64,000 nucleotides of DNA, taken from Aquila chrysaetos chrysaetos (taxonomy: Eukaryota > Chordata > Aves > Accipitriformes > Accipitridae). The stretch spans positions 15,252,001 through 15,316,000 of the forward strand of contig NC_044029.1 in the NCBI RefSeq assembly GCF_900496995.4. Direction: 5' to 3'. The notes beneath the pieces are model-generated. The model was not told the DNA's origin. It saw nothing but the letters and a program-made list of their open reading frames with translations, and did not search any database. Shown one piece after another: positions 29,535-41,449 of this stretch (position 1 is its first letter; each line of letters begins with the position of its first letter). Made by a program: the position numbers and the translations under genes.

Positions 29535-32500
29535 AAGCCTGTCCGCAATATTAATTGCAAGGCATCATAGTGAACAGTTGAGTGAACAAGAGACAGTATT
29601 TCTGCATAAACATCATGACTAATTAGCATGCTGCAACCATTATGTTTAAGACCTGTGCAGTCAATTACCAAAATAATTTAAATCCTAAACAAATCCATGT
29701 TGCTTCTTTCCCACGTCAAATACTTATTTTGGAAAGAATTCAATTTTCTTCAAGTATATGCACACTGACCTGCACTTTCCTTCTCTAATATCTTGAAGGG
29801 TTTATACTGCAATGCAGAAGCAATTCAGTGTCTTGGATCTCTGAAGAGTACCAGTCTTAAACATGCATGTTTCATATTTGAATCTACACGACTAACAGTA
29901 TCTTAATGAGCATTATGTTAAGAAATTTAAGGCTGTATCTCAGTTTACACAAGAACCAACGATAACTTTAAGAGGCTACGTATAAAATTCTATAAATAAA
30001 AATAGGAGCAAAGTCTGTTTAACCTGTACACAGAGAACAAGTGGATAAGAAAAGGAAATCAGGAATTAAGTATTTCTATAAAGAATACCATGTATTTTTA
30101 CTAGAAACACAGATGACAAGTATATACAACATTTAAATCTCCGATTATCCACATACAACTAGGAAAAAATTTACAAGGGTTTGGGTATGCAACTAAACAA
30201 TCAGGTAAAAAAATACAGTTAAAAAACTAAGCCTCACCAATTTCAAAGGAACAAAACCAGAAAACACTCACTCCTTAAAAAAAAAAAACAAAAACAAAAA
30301 CCCAAAAAATAAGCTAATGGCTAAATTTAATAAGATATCCTGTTTAACACAAAACCAACAGCTATTCAAGCTTATAAGCCACACTGTAAATAAAAACTCG
30401 AAGAAGTTCTGACAAACATTTTTCAAAATGCAATCAGAACTAAAATTATTGGCACAGAAAGCAAAAAGGGAACGAGGAAAAAAAAAAAAAAAAAAAGACC
30501 GTAGTTTCCAAAATGCTATGTTCTTCTGAAGAAGAAGTAGTTTTGACCGGTCAAAATGTATAGTCCAGTAGAAATTTTACTTAAAAAAAACCCAAAAAAC
30601 AAAAACCCTCTACTTCTAGAAAACAAACCTCCAGTAAAACAACTTCTGTTGCTAAAGCACCACCACCCCTAAGTCACTACTTGTTCGTTTTGTCTTTCAA
30701 GATAAAGGACACAGCCTTAAGATAATTATTTTCAACATTACTTATAAAATCAGTATTTGAAAGAAATAAAGTATTTCCTCACAGACTATTTTGTCCTTTC
30801 ATCAGCAAAAGGAGATGAAATACAATTGGATGAATATCAAAGAGCACAGCAGTAGCCATCATGGCATCATGACCAGTCTGTAAGTTACCAAACTGCTACT
30901 TCCTGAGCATGCACAGGAAATTGCCAGTAACATTTAATAAACCAAAACCTGGTAAAAATTCTACTACAGATCCAGTTATACATGATGTGCATTAGGCATA
31001 TTCCTTTTTGGTGTCTATCAGGGTCTTTGGATTTTTTTTTTCTGTACATTTTTTTGTTTCATTAAAAAAAAAAAAACCAACCCTAACAAATGAAACTCAC
31101 AATAACCAGAGAGTATTATCTAAATTGCAACACAGCACATTTATCAGTTAAAACTAAGAATTCAGAGAACAGGCAGAAAAAAAGGGGCTTCATACAGGGA
31201 CCTCATCTCTCGAGTCACAATGATTGCTCAGTTTAACTTATGTTATTTTCCCCCTGCTGTTCCCTCCCTGCCATTTCCATTGCCTGCAATGGAAATCTAT
31301 ATGTGAGTGAGAAACTACACTCTGTGTAAAAAGAGCAACAGTCTCCTTAAATCTATTTCAATGTGGAGTAAAATATCAGTTCCTGCATAAAATGCTTGTA
31401 AATTTACTTTTTTATTTTAAGATTTAATATATCTATGCAATGGAACATTACTTACCTGCTGCCTCTCCAGTATTAGCTATTCCCCATGTAACAGCTACAG
31501 GCAGGTTATTTCTTCCTTAAACTTATTACACACAGCAGTAAACAATGTTTTTAAGTAAAGAAAAAAAAATTACAACAGTTCTGTTTGCAACCAACACCTA
31601 TTCACAAAAAGCAGGAAATGAGTCATGACTTGTTTGATACAACTTTCAGTTTTACAAAAATTTTAAAAGGCAGTTTTCATTTTCAAACAGGATTAAACAA
31701 ACATGTCAAATATCTTCTCAGTAGCAAAGTTCAATAAACACCAGTGATCCCATGCATGAGGAACTGAGGTACACAATTTAAGGAAAAAAAAAAGGCGGGG
31801 GGGAAGTGCCTGAAGCTGTAGCCAAGTCCAACAAGCATCAACCTGGCTGCAGGAAACCTGGCTGAGTGGTAGGTGACAAAAATATTAGAGCATTTCAGAC
31901 TTATGCAAAACTTTTGCAGTTGCACAGGCTACTGGTCCCAACTCAGTAAAGCATAAAAATCACTTACGTATGCAGATAAGGTACTTAAAGTGTATGTTTA
32001 CATTCCTTGAAATCTATGGAATGTAAGCACATGCTTTAAATGCTCTGGAAAACCAAATGGATTTAAGTGCTTTCCTGAACAGGGTAACATTTTAGGTCGG
32101 CTGTAAAATCTTCAAAATCAGTAAAAAAAGAAATCAAGAGCTAAGAGTTGCCTCTTAAAGCCATCTGAGGTCTTGAAACTTAACTTAAAACATTAAGTGC
32201 AGCTATTTGAATAAGCGAAAACTCCAAGAATAAATCCATTACGTAAGGATTTACAAGAGACTAAAAGTGAGCCTTTGTGCAAGGCTGCCAGAAACTAAGT
32301 TTTTGCAACTTACATGAACTTTCTATTCACTTGCATTTCACACTTAATGAAATTTAAAACAAATTCTTAAATTTGAAGTCAACTTTCACTGTGAGCTCCA
32401 ATAATTTGTTTTTAGGTAAATTTACAAAACCTCATCTGACAGATTTAACTACTGCCACTTTTTGCTAAGACATTTAAATATTGCCCATTACTGAACAAGG

Positions 32501-35500
32501 ACATACAAGTGTACCTTCTCTTTTATATGCATATGTGAATAAACCCCGAAGTATTAAGAAAATACCAAACCCATAAAGTCTGGAAAATGGAAACATCTGG
32601 TTTCTTCTGGCACATTTCTAATATACAACTATGTACAGACTGCTACGGCCTTGGGAGTGGAGAGGGAACACACACAAGCACTATTACTATAAAACTGTAA
32701 ACAACTGCAGGGTTTTGGTTTGGGTTTTTTTGAACCTAACCTTTCCATCCCTTAATATGGACAGTTTAAGTTCATATGAACAGTATAAGTTTATATTAGC
32801 TGTAGTGTCAATCAGGATCAAGGCTGTATGAGAGAGAAAATTTTCAGTGTGATAAGATCACAGACCTGGGACCACCTCTCCTCAAAACAGACCAGAAAGA
32901 GCTGCAGTTTTTACAGTTTTATATGTCAATTAGCAAATTCACAAGCCACCTAGGTAAACACTGCTAGAAAGCAAAATAGCATTAAAGGTTTTATGTAACC
33001 ACCTATTTTCATATCAAAATTGAATGTGTGAGAGCAACATTAGTATGTTTAACTCACTGAATGCAAGATTAGGTTGAGGCATATGCAAGACTATTGCGAT
33101 GTTTTTAAAGACAGCATCAATGTTTTCATTGTAACATTATCTTTAAATATTGCTGAACACAAGACTTTCCCTGAGGTGTAAACATCAAATAACTTGAACA
33201 GCTTTACACATCAGCCCCATTAAACAGTTTATTACAACACTACATCTACTGTAATCAGTGGTGCTGTGTACAGACATTATCATATGAACAGTTTAACATG
33301 AACAAACTACTATAAAAACAAGCATTTACTTGACTTTTTCCAATTGCTTGCACATTATAATTGCCAAATGTATATAACCAGTAATAAAGTTGCAAAAGCT
33401 ATAAGGTTTAAATCACACAGGTTTCCCTCAAATAAAACAGTTAAGCAACATAAAAAAGTAAAAGAGCTACTGGTTACCATGTATGCAGATTTGCTTTATT
33501 CAGATCTATTCCTGTTCATTTTATCCATGAATCCTTACAGGCTCAGTTCAATCACATGAAGCAAACTGCTGGACAAGCATCTTTCCTTGAAGAACGTATC
33601 TTGTCTTGCACGCTGTTCCTCTTCCTTCAGCTGTAATGTGTCAAAATTTGTGATGTAGATTTTGCTAGTCCCCATAATACACAGAAAATTGTTGGCTTAT
33701 CTATACATACACAAGTCGTGCATCTACTTCACCGTAAACTAACACAAAATACCCAGAAGCAGTAGCTACTTGTTTGTGCACGAAACTGTTTTCTAATACA
33801 ATAGTTAAAAATTACTGTTGTTGTACAACAAAGTTGAAAGAATATAAAATTCACAGTTGAAGTACTGAATGATAAAGGAAGAAATAGCTACTGTTCCTGT
33901 GACTGATGGAAACATTTATATAGAACATTTCCTAAAGTATGCATTCTGCAAGAGTGAACGAACAAGCACGTAAGGTAATTTTGCCACAACTAGGTTTTTA
34001 CATTTTTACCTGCCCACTTACAGAAGTTTTAAGCTGGTTTGACATTTAAGTAATGCACTGATTATATAATGAAGTGGATGGCTCACAGCTCAGTAACATT
34101 TAAAAGTGCACAGAATCTGATACCAGTACTTCAAAATTTTCAGACTAGTGGCAAGCAGAATGGGCTTCACATCTAAAAATACACACTTGCAGTTTAATCA
34201 CAAGAACCCACTTTTCAAATAATACAATATAGATTTGCAGGTTTCCTCGCCTACTTGCCCTAGAAAAAAACCCAAGCCCCTACTTCCTACTCTCATCTAT
34301 TTTGGCAAATTAAGGAACCACACCATTCAGAGTTAATTACTGTAAGAGTTCACAAAATACTTGGGATGGTATAATTCCATACACTGGATTTCAGTTGAAT
34401 TCCATTACAAAACAGTTAGCTATCTTCATTTCATTAATAATTCACAATTTCAACATTCAGTAATTTCAAAATAGTTTAAATCAAATTGTTCAAAAAACCA
34501 ACACATTAAATTGTTCATTTGAAAAACAAGACATTTAGAGGAGCAATTTCATGAACGTGCACCAGTACACAGCTGTCAAATATTCTTCAACTATAATAAT
34601 TTCAAAGCAGCTGGGAAAACAAAGCACTCAATTTTTGCATGAGCAATTGACACACTTCTTCCTTTCCTCAAAGTGACTGTTAATAACAACTTTAAAAAAA
34701 ATGTGTAACCAAGTAGGCTCTATACACTACAGTATGCACATAAACTAACTCAAATCCAAAGCAGTGACCAGAATTTCTTTTCTTATTCGCAGATTTTGTT
34801 CCCAAATCATGAATGTATCATCCAGTAACTACTTTTGGGGAAGTTCCTTCCCCAGAGACCAAAATTTTCATAGCTGTTATGTACATTTAAAATTAATTAG
34901 TAGCAAAGTGACAAAGTGCTGCCTCCACAAGAAGATGTGTTCAGAGTTGCAAGCTAAGTTAGCACAAACAGACAGGGGAGAATCTCAGTTTTTTAAGTGT
35001 AGAAAGGAAGTATATGACAGCTGTGAGACTGCGTGTCAGAATTTGCTGCTCTCATCATACAATTGCTGTGGCAAGAATAATGGATCTTTATCACTTCTAT
35101 GGCGACAGTTAACAGATCCAAAGCAACATATATATGATTTATAATACTAGCATAAGAAAACTTCAGTTCCTGGGAATAATTTGCTAGATTTGTAAGGGTA
35201 CTTATGGAACTACAGGAACTTTAAAGAATGCATGATAAACTGGACTTAGGATTAATACTTTTCATTATAGGGCTCTTAAGATGGTCAGCACCACACTGAA
35301 CCTTCATTTTAAAAAACATGACCAACTAAAATCCAAAGTGGTGTGCATTTTGGTTCCAAGTATTCTGCCACTGTTCTTGGCAAAACTGGAAGCCTTTGTG
35401 GTTCCAAAAGGAAGAAATAAATCTGTATGGATTATACCTTCATGCTCAGCCCTTTTCAGTATTCTACAAGCAAGTAGAATATTGAAGTAAGAAACAATTA

Positions 35501-36122
35501 AAAAAAAAAAAAAAGATTAAATCTCTAGTCAGTACTTCTTGGCAATGCTGTTTTCCATCTGCCTCAAACTTGTATAAGCTATCTGTCCCAAGCATGTGTT
35601 AGGTTTGTACAATTTAACACCATACAGCAATCGGTTTCTCAGCATTTCTACTAATAAACCCCAAAATTCAGACTTATCTGTTAATAGTTATTTTGTGGTT
35701 TAAAAGCTAGGGTTTTAATGCCAGAACATTTCAAAAATGAAATCCCAGAACTTAAGTGATCACACATTTTTGTATTTATCCAAGATGCAACTTGAGCACT
35801 TTTTTTCCCAGACTCTTACAACAAAACCCAATAGATTTCTTATATATAAAGCATCTTGCAGTAGCAACTGATTTTTTCCCTTTAATTCCAATTATCCAAA
35901 TAAGCATATAAAAGCTTTAAACAGCTTTTAGAAGTGTGAAAATTCTACAGTAGTTTAAAGCTGTATGTGCATACACCCATCAAGTTTTATCGTAGTGTAA
36001 CTTCTGATATTTTCAGGGATTGAATTTCAATCTCCCAACATGTTCACATTTCAGTAAAATGCATGATACACACTTGTCATTATATCCTAATAGCTCCTAA
36101 GAATTACTTCATGTAATTCTCC

Positions 36123-36138
36123 TTTATTTTATTTTATT
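36123..36138 (-). terminator. CPSF6: Candidate poly(A) signal cluster, three overlapping AATAAA
   Basis: Plus-strand TTTATTTTATTTTATT reads as three chained AATAAA on the minus strand. It would give a 3' UTR of about 4.1 kb from the candidate acceptor at 40197. Confidence 0.35.
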
Positions 36139-38494
36139 CTATACATAAAGAAAAAAATACACAAAGCAAAAATCCCACAGAAAGTATTAGCTTGAAAGCC
36201 AAGAGTTGTTTTAACTTAACCTACATTCTAGAACATCACAAATCTCCAAATACTGTGATGCTTTAGCTATAATACAGTGAGAAAGAAGGAATTTCAAGCT
36301 TGACCCTATATTTGTCTTTCTGCACGTAAGCTGAGATACATATGCGACTCTGTTCATCATACATGTACAAACAGATTATTTTACCACCACTAGCACCTTC
36401 TTCCATTTGTTGCATATCCCCCCCCCTTATTAGTGTACTTACCTGGCATCTTTGTTCAATCTTAGTGTATAATTTAATAACAACACTAGAACAATTTCCT
36501 GATTTTATAAATAATTTTACATGGGAAGAAAAAGAATGGTCCCAAACTAGTTTCATTCATTGTATGTCTTTCTCCTACTATCCCTGCCTGTCTATTCACC
36601 AAAAATAACTGATGAACAGAGGAGTATGTTCGGAAAACTCAATCTTTAGTTTACAAATTAAAAAGATGTGAATTATTGGCAAGTCTTTCACATTAATATA
36701 TGAGGAAGACATAAAAAGGTAGATCAGGCTGCCACAGGAAAACATAAAAATGAAGATCTCTCATTTCTCTCTCTCTCTCTTTTTCTTTTTTGTAAAAAGA
36801 AATCTTAGTTCTCAAACCACAATGAGCAAAAGGAAAAAACGGAATTTTGTCATTCTTTGGAGAACACTGCATCAAACCAACATTTTCACTTGCAAATAAC
36901 TTCTTTATGTTTCAAATAGTATAAAGCTTTAAAGTTTCTTGGGGAACTTTCACAAGCTCAAATTTGTCAAAACTACTCATTTCACAAACAAAAGAAAAAA
37001 GCACAGGATGTGGGGAACACAAAAATACAAGCGTGTCTAAAGACACCTCAGAGGACAACAAAATTACAGCAACATGTTCATGGAAAAAATTAATAGAAGT
37101 TATGCAGTTACGCATTTGAAATTAAACAATGGCATAAGATTTTCAGTTTGTTTTTCAAACCATCTTACCACCCTCAAGAAAATGAGAAATCACTAAACAT
37201 TAAGAAACAAGCTATATGTTTCTATAAAGCACCAGAGTAGCCATAAAATACTTTAAGAAGCACATAAAAAGCGGCACTGCTTGCCTCTTTCACTCTATGG
37301 TGGATTTCAAATACTGAATCAGATTCAGAAAGCATTATTTCTCTGATGAATGCTAGATGCAGTAGAATAGTGCCAGCCCCACATATATGCTTCCTCAAAA
37401 ATACACATTTTAAAAAAAGAGAGATTAGGTAGGTAATGTTCATAATAGCTTAATACTAAGAAGATCTGAAATAATCCTAGACAGGTACATATACCCAGGT
37501 CTTGAACAATGCTACCACATGATTCACTTAAAATTCCAGTATTACCTAGAAGCTTATTATTAAAGTAATTTACAAAAAGAGACATTTTTCCTATTAATTA
37601 ACAAGGTTTCTTAAAAGGCTAATTTCATACTTCACTTGATGTTTAAGTGGTTGCTAACACACTGTTACAGGACAGTTCCTACTTATACAAGCAAAAATAT
37701 AATGAATCTTACTTGAACTATCAGTACCATTTCCCATCCTACTGACACCAAAAAAATTTCAACCATGTTAGGTCTTAGATCACTCCAAAGCTGAAACTAT
37801 TTCAGAGAGAGCTGAGAGCAGTTTTTGAAGCAGCATGTGAGCCTCCGACTTCAAATGATTTTGCTTACAGTGGTTTGAGAGCAGAAAAATCAGAGAAAAA
37901 ACATGAAATATGGAGTACAAAGTCTACATACATATCAACTGTTACAATGCTGTGGTTTTGTCTTTGCAATTCAGTCCAAATCCAGTTTAAATAGGAAATA
38001 ATCAATCAACCCAATAACAAAAACATAAAATGAAAAATTTAACATTCAGCAGTTATAGAAATTCAGACATATTAAGATTGGGACAATGTATCAGCTAGAA
38101 ATACATCATTGAGTATCAGTTAAACTGAAAAAATAAAATTCTGTCTAAAAAATGTCAGGACTCATGCTGATGAATTTATATTACTATTCTGTTTGTACAC
38201 TAATTTTGCTTTTAATCCTTCTAAACATCATTCTGTTGGATTCTTAGTTTTCTTGACTAATACAGGTTAGACATTTGTCTTAAATCAATTGTTCTCTTTT
38301 ATATCTATAGGCTTTCTACAAGCAAAGGCAAGATGTTTCAAGGAAACATTCAGTTTATAGTAATTCTGTAGAATGGATTATCGATGTACATAAAACCTTA
38401 CTCAAGTGAAGGCACAATAATCTTGCAAGAATTTAATTTTACATCATGAAGTGTACAAACAGAAGTGTAAATACCTGCTATGGTACATCTAAAC

Positions 38495-38515
38495 TTTATT
38501 TAATAGAGTTTTATT
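38495..38515 (-). terminator. CPSF6: Candidate proximal poly(A) signals, two AATAAA
   Basis: Two AATAAA hexamers on the minus strand (38510-38515 and 38495-38500), about 1.7 kb after the candidate terminal-exon acceptor. A third is at 38798-38803. Confidence 0.35.
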
Positions 38516-39395
38516 ATTATAAACACATTTAGTAAGTTATCTCTATAAATGTAATACAGTACAAACTGAATTTCACTGTATACAAAAATGTTCACAATGG
38601 ACCTTTAAAATCCTTCTAAACTAGATGTGTAACACTTTAAAAAAAAAAAATGCCAGTACAGTATCACAGTTATGACTACAGGTACACAATAAGGAGAAGT
38701 ATAGGTGCCATTCATAGGGTGCAGGCACAGAGGCAACTTCATGTTATCTGGCAAAACACAGTAATATGGGGAGTAACTCTTTTCAGCACTGCTGATATTT
38801 ATTAAATGACTGAGACTGTTAAATCCGTTTATGAATATTAATCAATGTAAAGAACGAAACAAAAAATGTATGGCAACATACATCTTAGTGAAAATGAAAC
38901 ATACAAACCAGGAGATAACTCTATTTCCTTTATATATGTGTGTGTGTATAAATATATAAAACCAAAACTACAATAAAGCTCTTCTTCATTAAGACAGCAA
39001 CAAGACAAAATGTTTACAACTTAACTTTAAAAAAATACCAAATGCTTTCATTTACATGCAGAATACTAAATTTGCCCTTTAAATCAAGTTCTTGGGACCT
39101 ATTTTCTTCTTTGCACAAGGGAACCTTACCTACACAACCCTTCTGAAAGAAAAGAGAAGTCCCAGCACACAACAAAGTTGAAGGATGTTGCATATATAAA
39201 TCCCACCCGAACAAGACTGAAACCACAGTCTCATTTTAAAACTGTGCTTTGGAAATTATAAAATGCAACCTAATGCTATGTGGTATGTTTTCTTGGGGTG
39301 ACAGGGTAGGGAATCTGTACCTGGCACAGACACTCCATATCTACATGCACAACACTAAATACACAAAAATTAAAGCTAGATTAATAAAGTATGCC

Positions 39396-39401
<6 letters not shown>

Positions 39402-39427
<26 letters not shown>
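39402..39427. repeat. A(26) homopolymer
   Basis: Uninterrupted A run within the probable CPSF6 3' UTR; it would be U26 in the transcript. Confidence 0.9.
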
Positions 39428-39432
<5 letters not shown>

Positions 39433-40939
39433 AATTCCAGGTTATTAACAATTTTTAGCATGGCTTGCTCATCTCCACCAGAAGGAAAACACTCTGGAAA
39501 TGCATCCATCACTCATCTCAATGGTTACCTCCTATTAGTAACAACTATTTGCAAATATCACAAATACTCATTTATGACAAAAAGTAAAAATCCAGTTCAA
39601 CAAAAGAAACTACATTTGCTTTTGTTAAATCTGTATTTTTATGCTCTGATATTTTACAGTTAAGAACCACAGTTGCTATTTTTATGCAATTCCAGAAATA
39701 TTTCTACCAATCCATTTTTTATGACAAAAAGTGGCATTAACAGATATATACTGCCAACTTCATTTCAGCTGCCACATTTCACCTTCCTATTTAAGCCTTT
39801 GACTCCCCTTCTCTAGGTCAGTTACTGCTTCGTGTGTCCCCTGTTAGTATGTGAACCCAAGACAACAACCCACTTAATACTCAATAGACTACAGCATTTA
39901 GTATCAGTTCGTTCTCTCCCAAAGGAGTCAGTGACACAAAAACCTGACTGAAAAACTGACATTTAACTAATACAAAATTATATTTTCACTTAGAAAATAT
40001 ATTTCACTTAAAATACTACATTTTATATGATTTCTAAAAGCTTTTGCTCCATTTAACATCTCTAAGTGAACTTCCATGAATAAATACCACATGCAAATCC
40101 GGAAACTAAACCTGAGGGTAAATATAAGAAATGGAAGTTGGGCAGACAGGCAAGTCTGCAAGCTTCAATTTTAATGGAGATGTAGTGGGAAGTTCTTCTA
40201 AAAAGAAAAAAGACCACTGCAAACGAATAGGTAGGGGTTTTTCCAATTGTCAAATATAAGGAATCATGGGTAGCTTGAATTCCCAATCCTCAAAATGGTA
40301 CATTATATAATGTGATGAACATTTCTATGTATTTTAAAGCTCTCAGCAGCACACTGAAAAAAGCATTATTTAGCATGCTACTCTGTAGCTATCTAGACAT
40401 TTAATGCATGCAAGACTGCGGATATACAAGATAAAAGAACACATTAGTTTGTGAACAACCAGAAAAGAAACAATCCTTGTGTCACACTTTTGTTTACTAG
40501 TCTTCATAAAACGACTTTACTGTCAAAGACGGGAGGGAATGAAAAATCAGGGTGGTAGGGAACAACTGATCATAAATCTTATTGAAGATAACACCTGAAT
40601 TTAGCTATAAGGCAGAAGATACTGACAGGTCACATGTCATAAAATAAAGAGCAAAGTCTGGCTATATTTCCTGAATTTGAGTAAAAGTCACTGGGGAAAA
40701 AAAACAAACCCAAACCAAAACCCAAAAAACCCCACCGCCATACTTGTGCAAGGACAGCAACTATATATACATGTGTTCCCTAAATTGAAATAATCCACAC
40801 ATGACCTATGAAGAGCTAAATGCTGCAGTCCTTACACAAAGAGATTTTAAAATACAAAATTAATATTTCAAAATACAAATAAGAAATACAACCATAAATT
40901 TCATATAATCTTCTAAGATTACAAAGAGAGCAGACTTAC

Positions 40940-40991
40940 CAGTCTGGCTTACTACTTTTTTAAGAATTGGTTCAATCGCATTTCATAAAAA
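40940..40991 (-). other. CPSF6: Candidate second small 3'-UTR exon of CPSF6 (52 nt)
   Basis: Minus-strand acceptor TTAATGTTTGCAG at 40992 and donor ACTG|GTAAGTCTG at 40939 enclose 52 nt. The donor is good and the acceptor moderate. If used, its last junction would lie about 75 nt after the stop codon. Confidence 0.25.
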
Positions 40992-41099
40992 CTGCAAACA
41001 TTAATACCACCTAAAATTAAAAAGGCGGCATGCAAACTGCAGAAGATAATCACACAAATACTCCCTCCCTCCCAAGACCAGTTACCTGTTGTTACTTAC

Positions 41100-41117
41100 C
41101 TACGTTCATGTCAGAGG
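41100..41117 (-). other. CPSF6: Candidate 18-nt 3'-UTR microexon of CPSF6
   Basis: Minus-strand CTTTCTTCTTGCAG, then 18 nt, then TAG|GTAAGTAAC: a strong acceptor and a near-perfect donor only 18 nt apart, 137 nt after the donor that follows the CPSF6 stop. It would be non-coding. Not checked against transcripts. Confidence 0.4.
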
Positions 41118-41254
41118 CTGCAAGAAGAAAGTGATTCAGTACATACTGCAGGACCACTTAAATGCAGACATTAACGGTGTAAATAATCCCAAACCTAGAG
41201 TAGTTACTTTTAGTAAGTCAGTAACAGTAAAGTTCAAGAACATGAAACACTCAC

Positions 41255-41449
41255 CTTCTTTAACGATGACGATATTCTCTCTCTCTGTCTCGTTCTCTAT
41301 CGCGATCTCTGTCACGATCACGATGCCTCTCTCTTTCACGGCTTCTTTCCCGGTAATAGTCATCATGACGATCTCTACTACGTGATTTGTGGCGCCTACT
41401 TTTTTCTCGTGACCTACTGTGGTCCCTCTCTCTGGATCGCTCACGTCTT
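41255..41449 (-). CDS. CPSF6: CPSF6 last coding exon 9 (residues 490-552 and stop)
   Basis: Encodes the RS-like tail beginning [20 protein letters not shown] and ending EREYRHR, with TAA at 41260-41262. The acceptor is a tandem TAGAAG, so the exon may begin at 41449 or 41446. Five bases after the stop the exon meets a strong donor (AAG|GTGAGTG), so the 3' UTR is probably spliced. Confidence 0.95.

Larger units (their letters stand above)
28204..40197 (-). other. CPSF6: Probable CPSF6 terminal 3' UTR exon(s), extent uncertain
   Basis: A 12-kb AT-rich, repeat-poor block directly downstream of the CPSF6 coding exons, without any open frame beyond chance. At 40198-40199 there is a strong minus-strand acceptor (TCTTTTTTCTTTTTAG followed by AAGAACTTCC), the best candidate start of the terminal exon. 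Clusters of AATAAA occur at 38798-38803, 38495-38515, 36123-38, 33495-33500 and 28204-28209. Vertebrate CPSF6 mRNAs are known for long 3' UTRs. Which signal is used, and so where the gene ends, is not decided by the sequence. Confidence 0.4.

Noticed and set aside
41089-41385. 98-codon plus-strand open frame with Ser/Thr/Ile-rich end
   Set aside because: Antisense of the CPSF6 RD/RE repeat exon. A shadow, not a gene.
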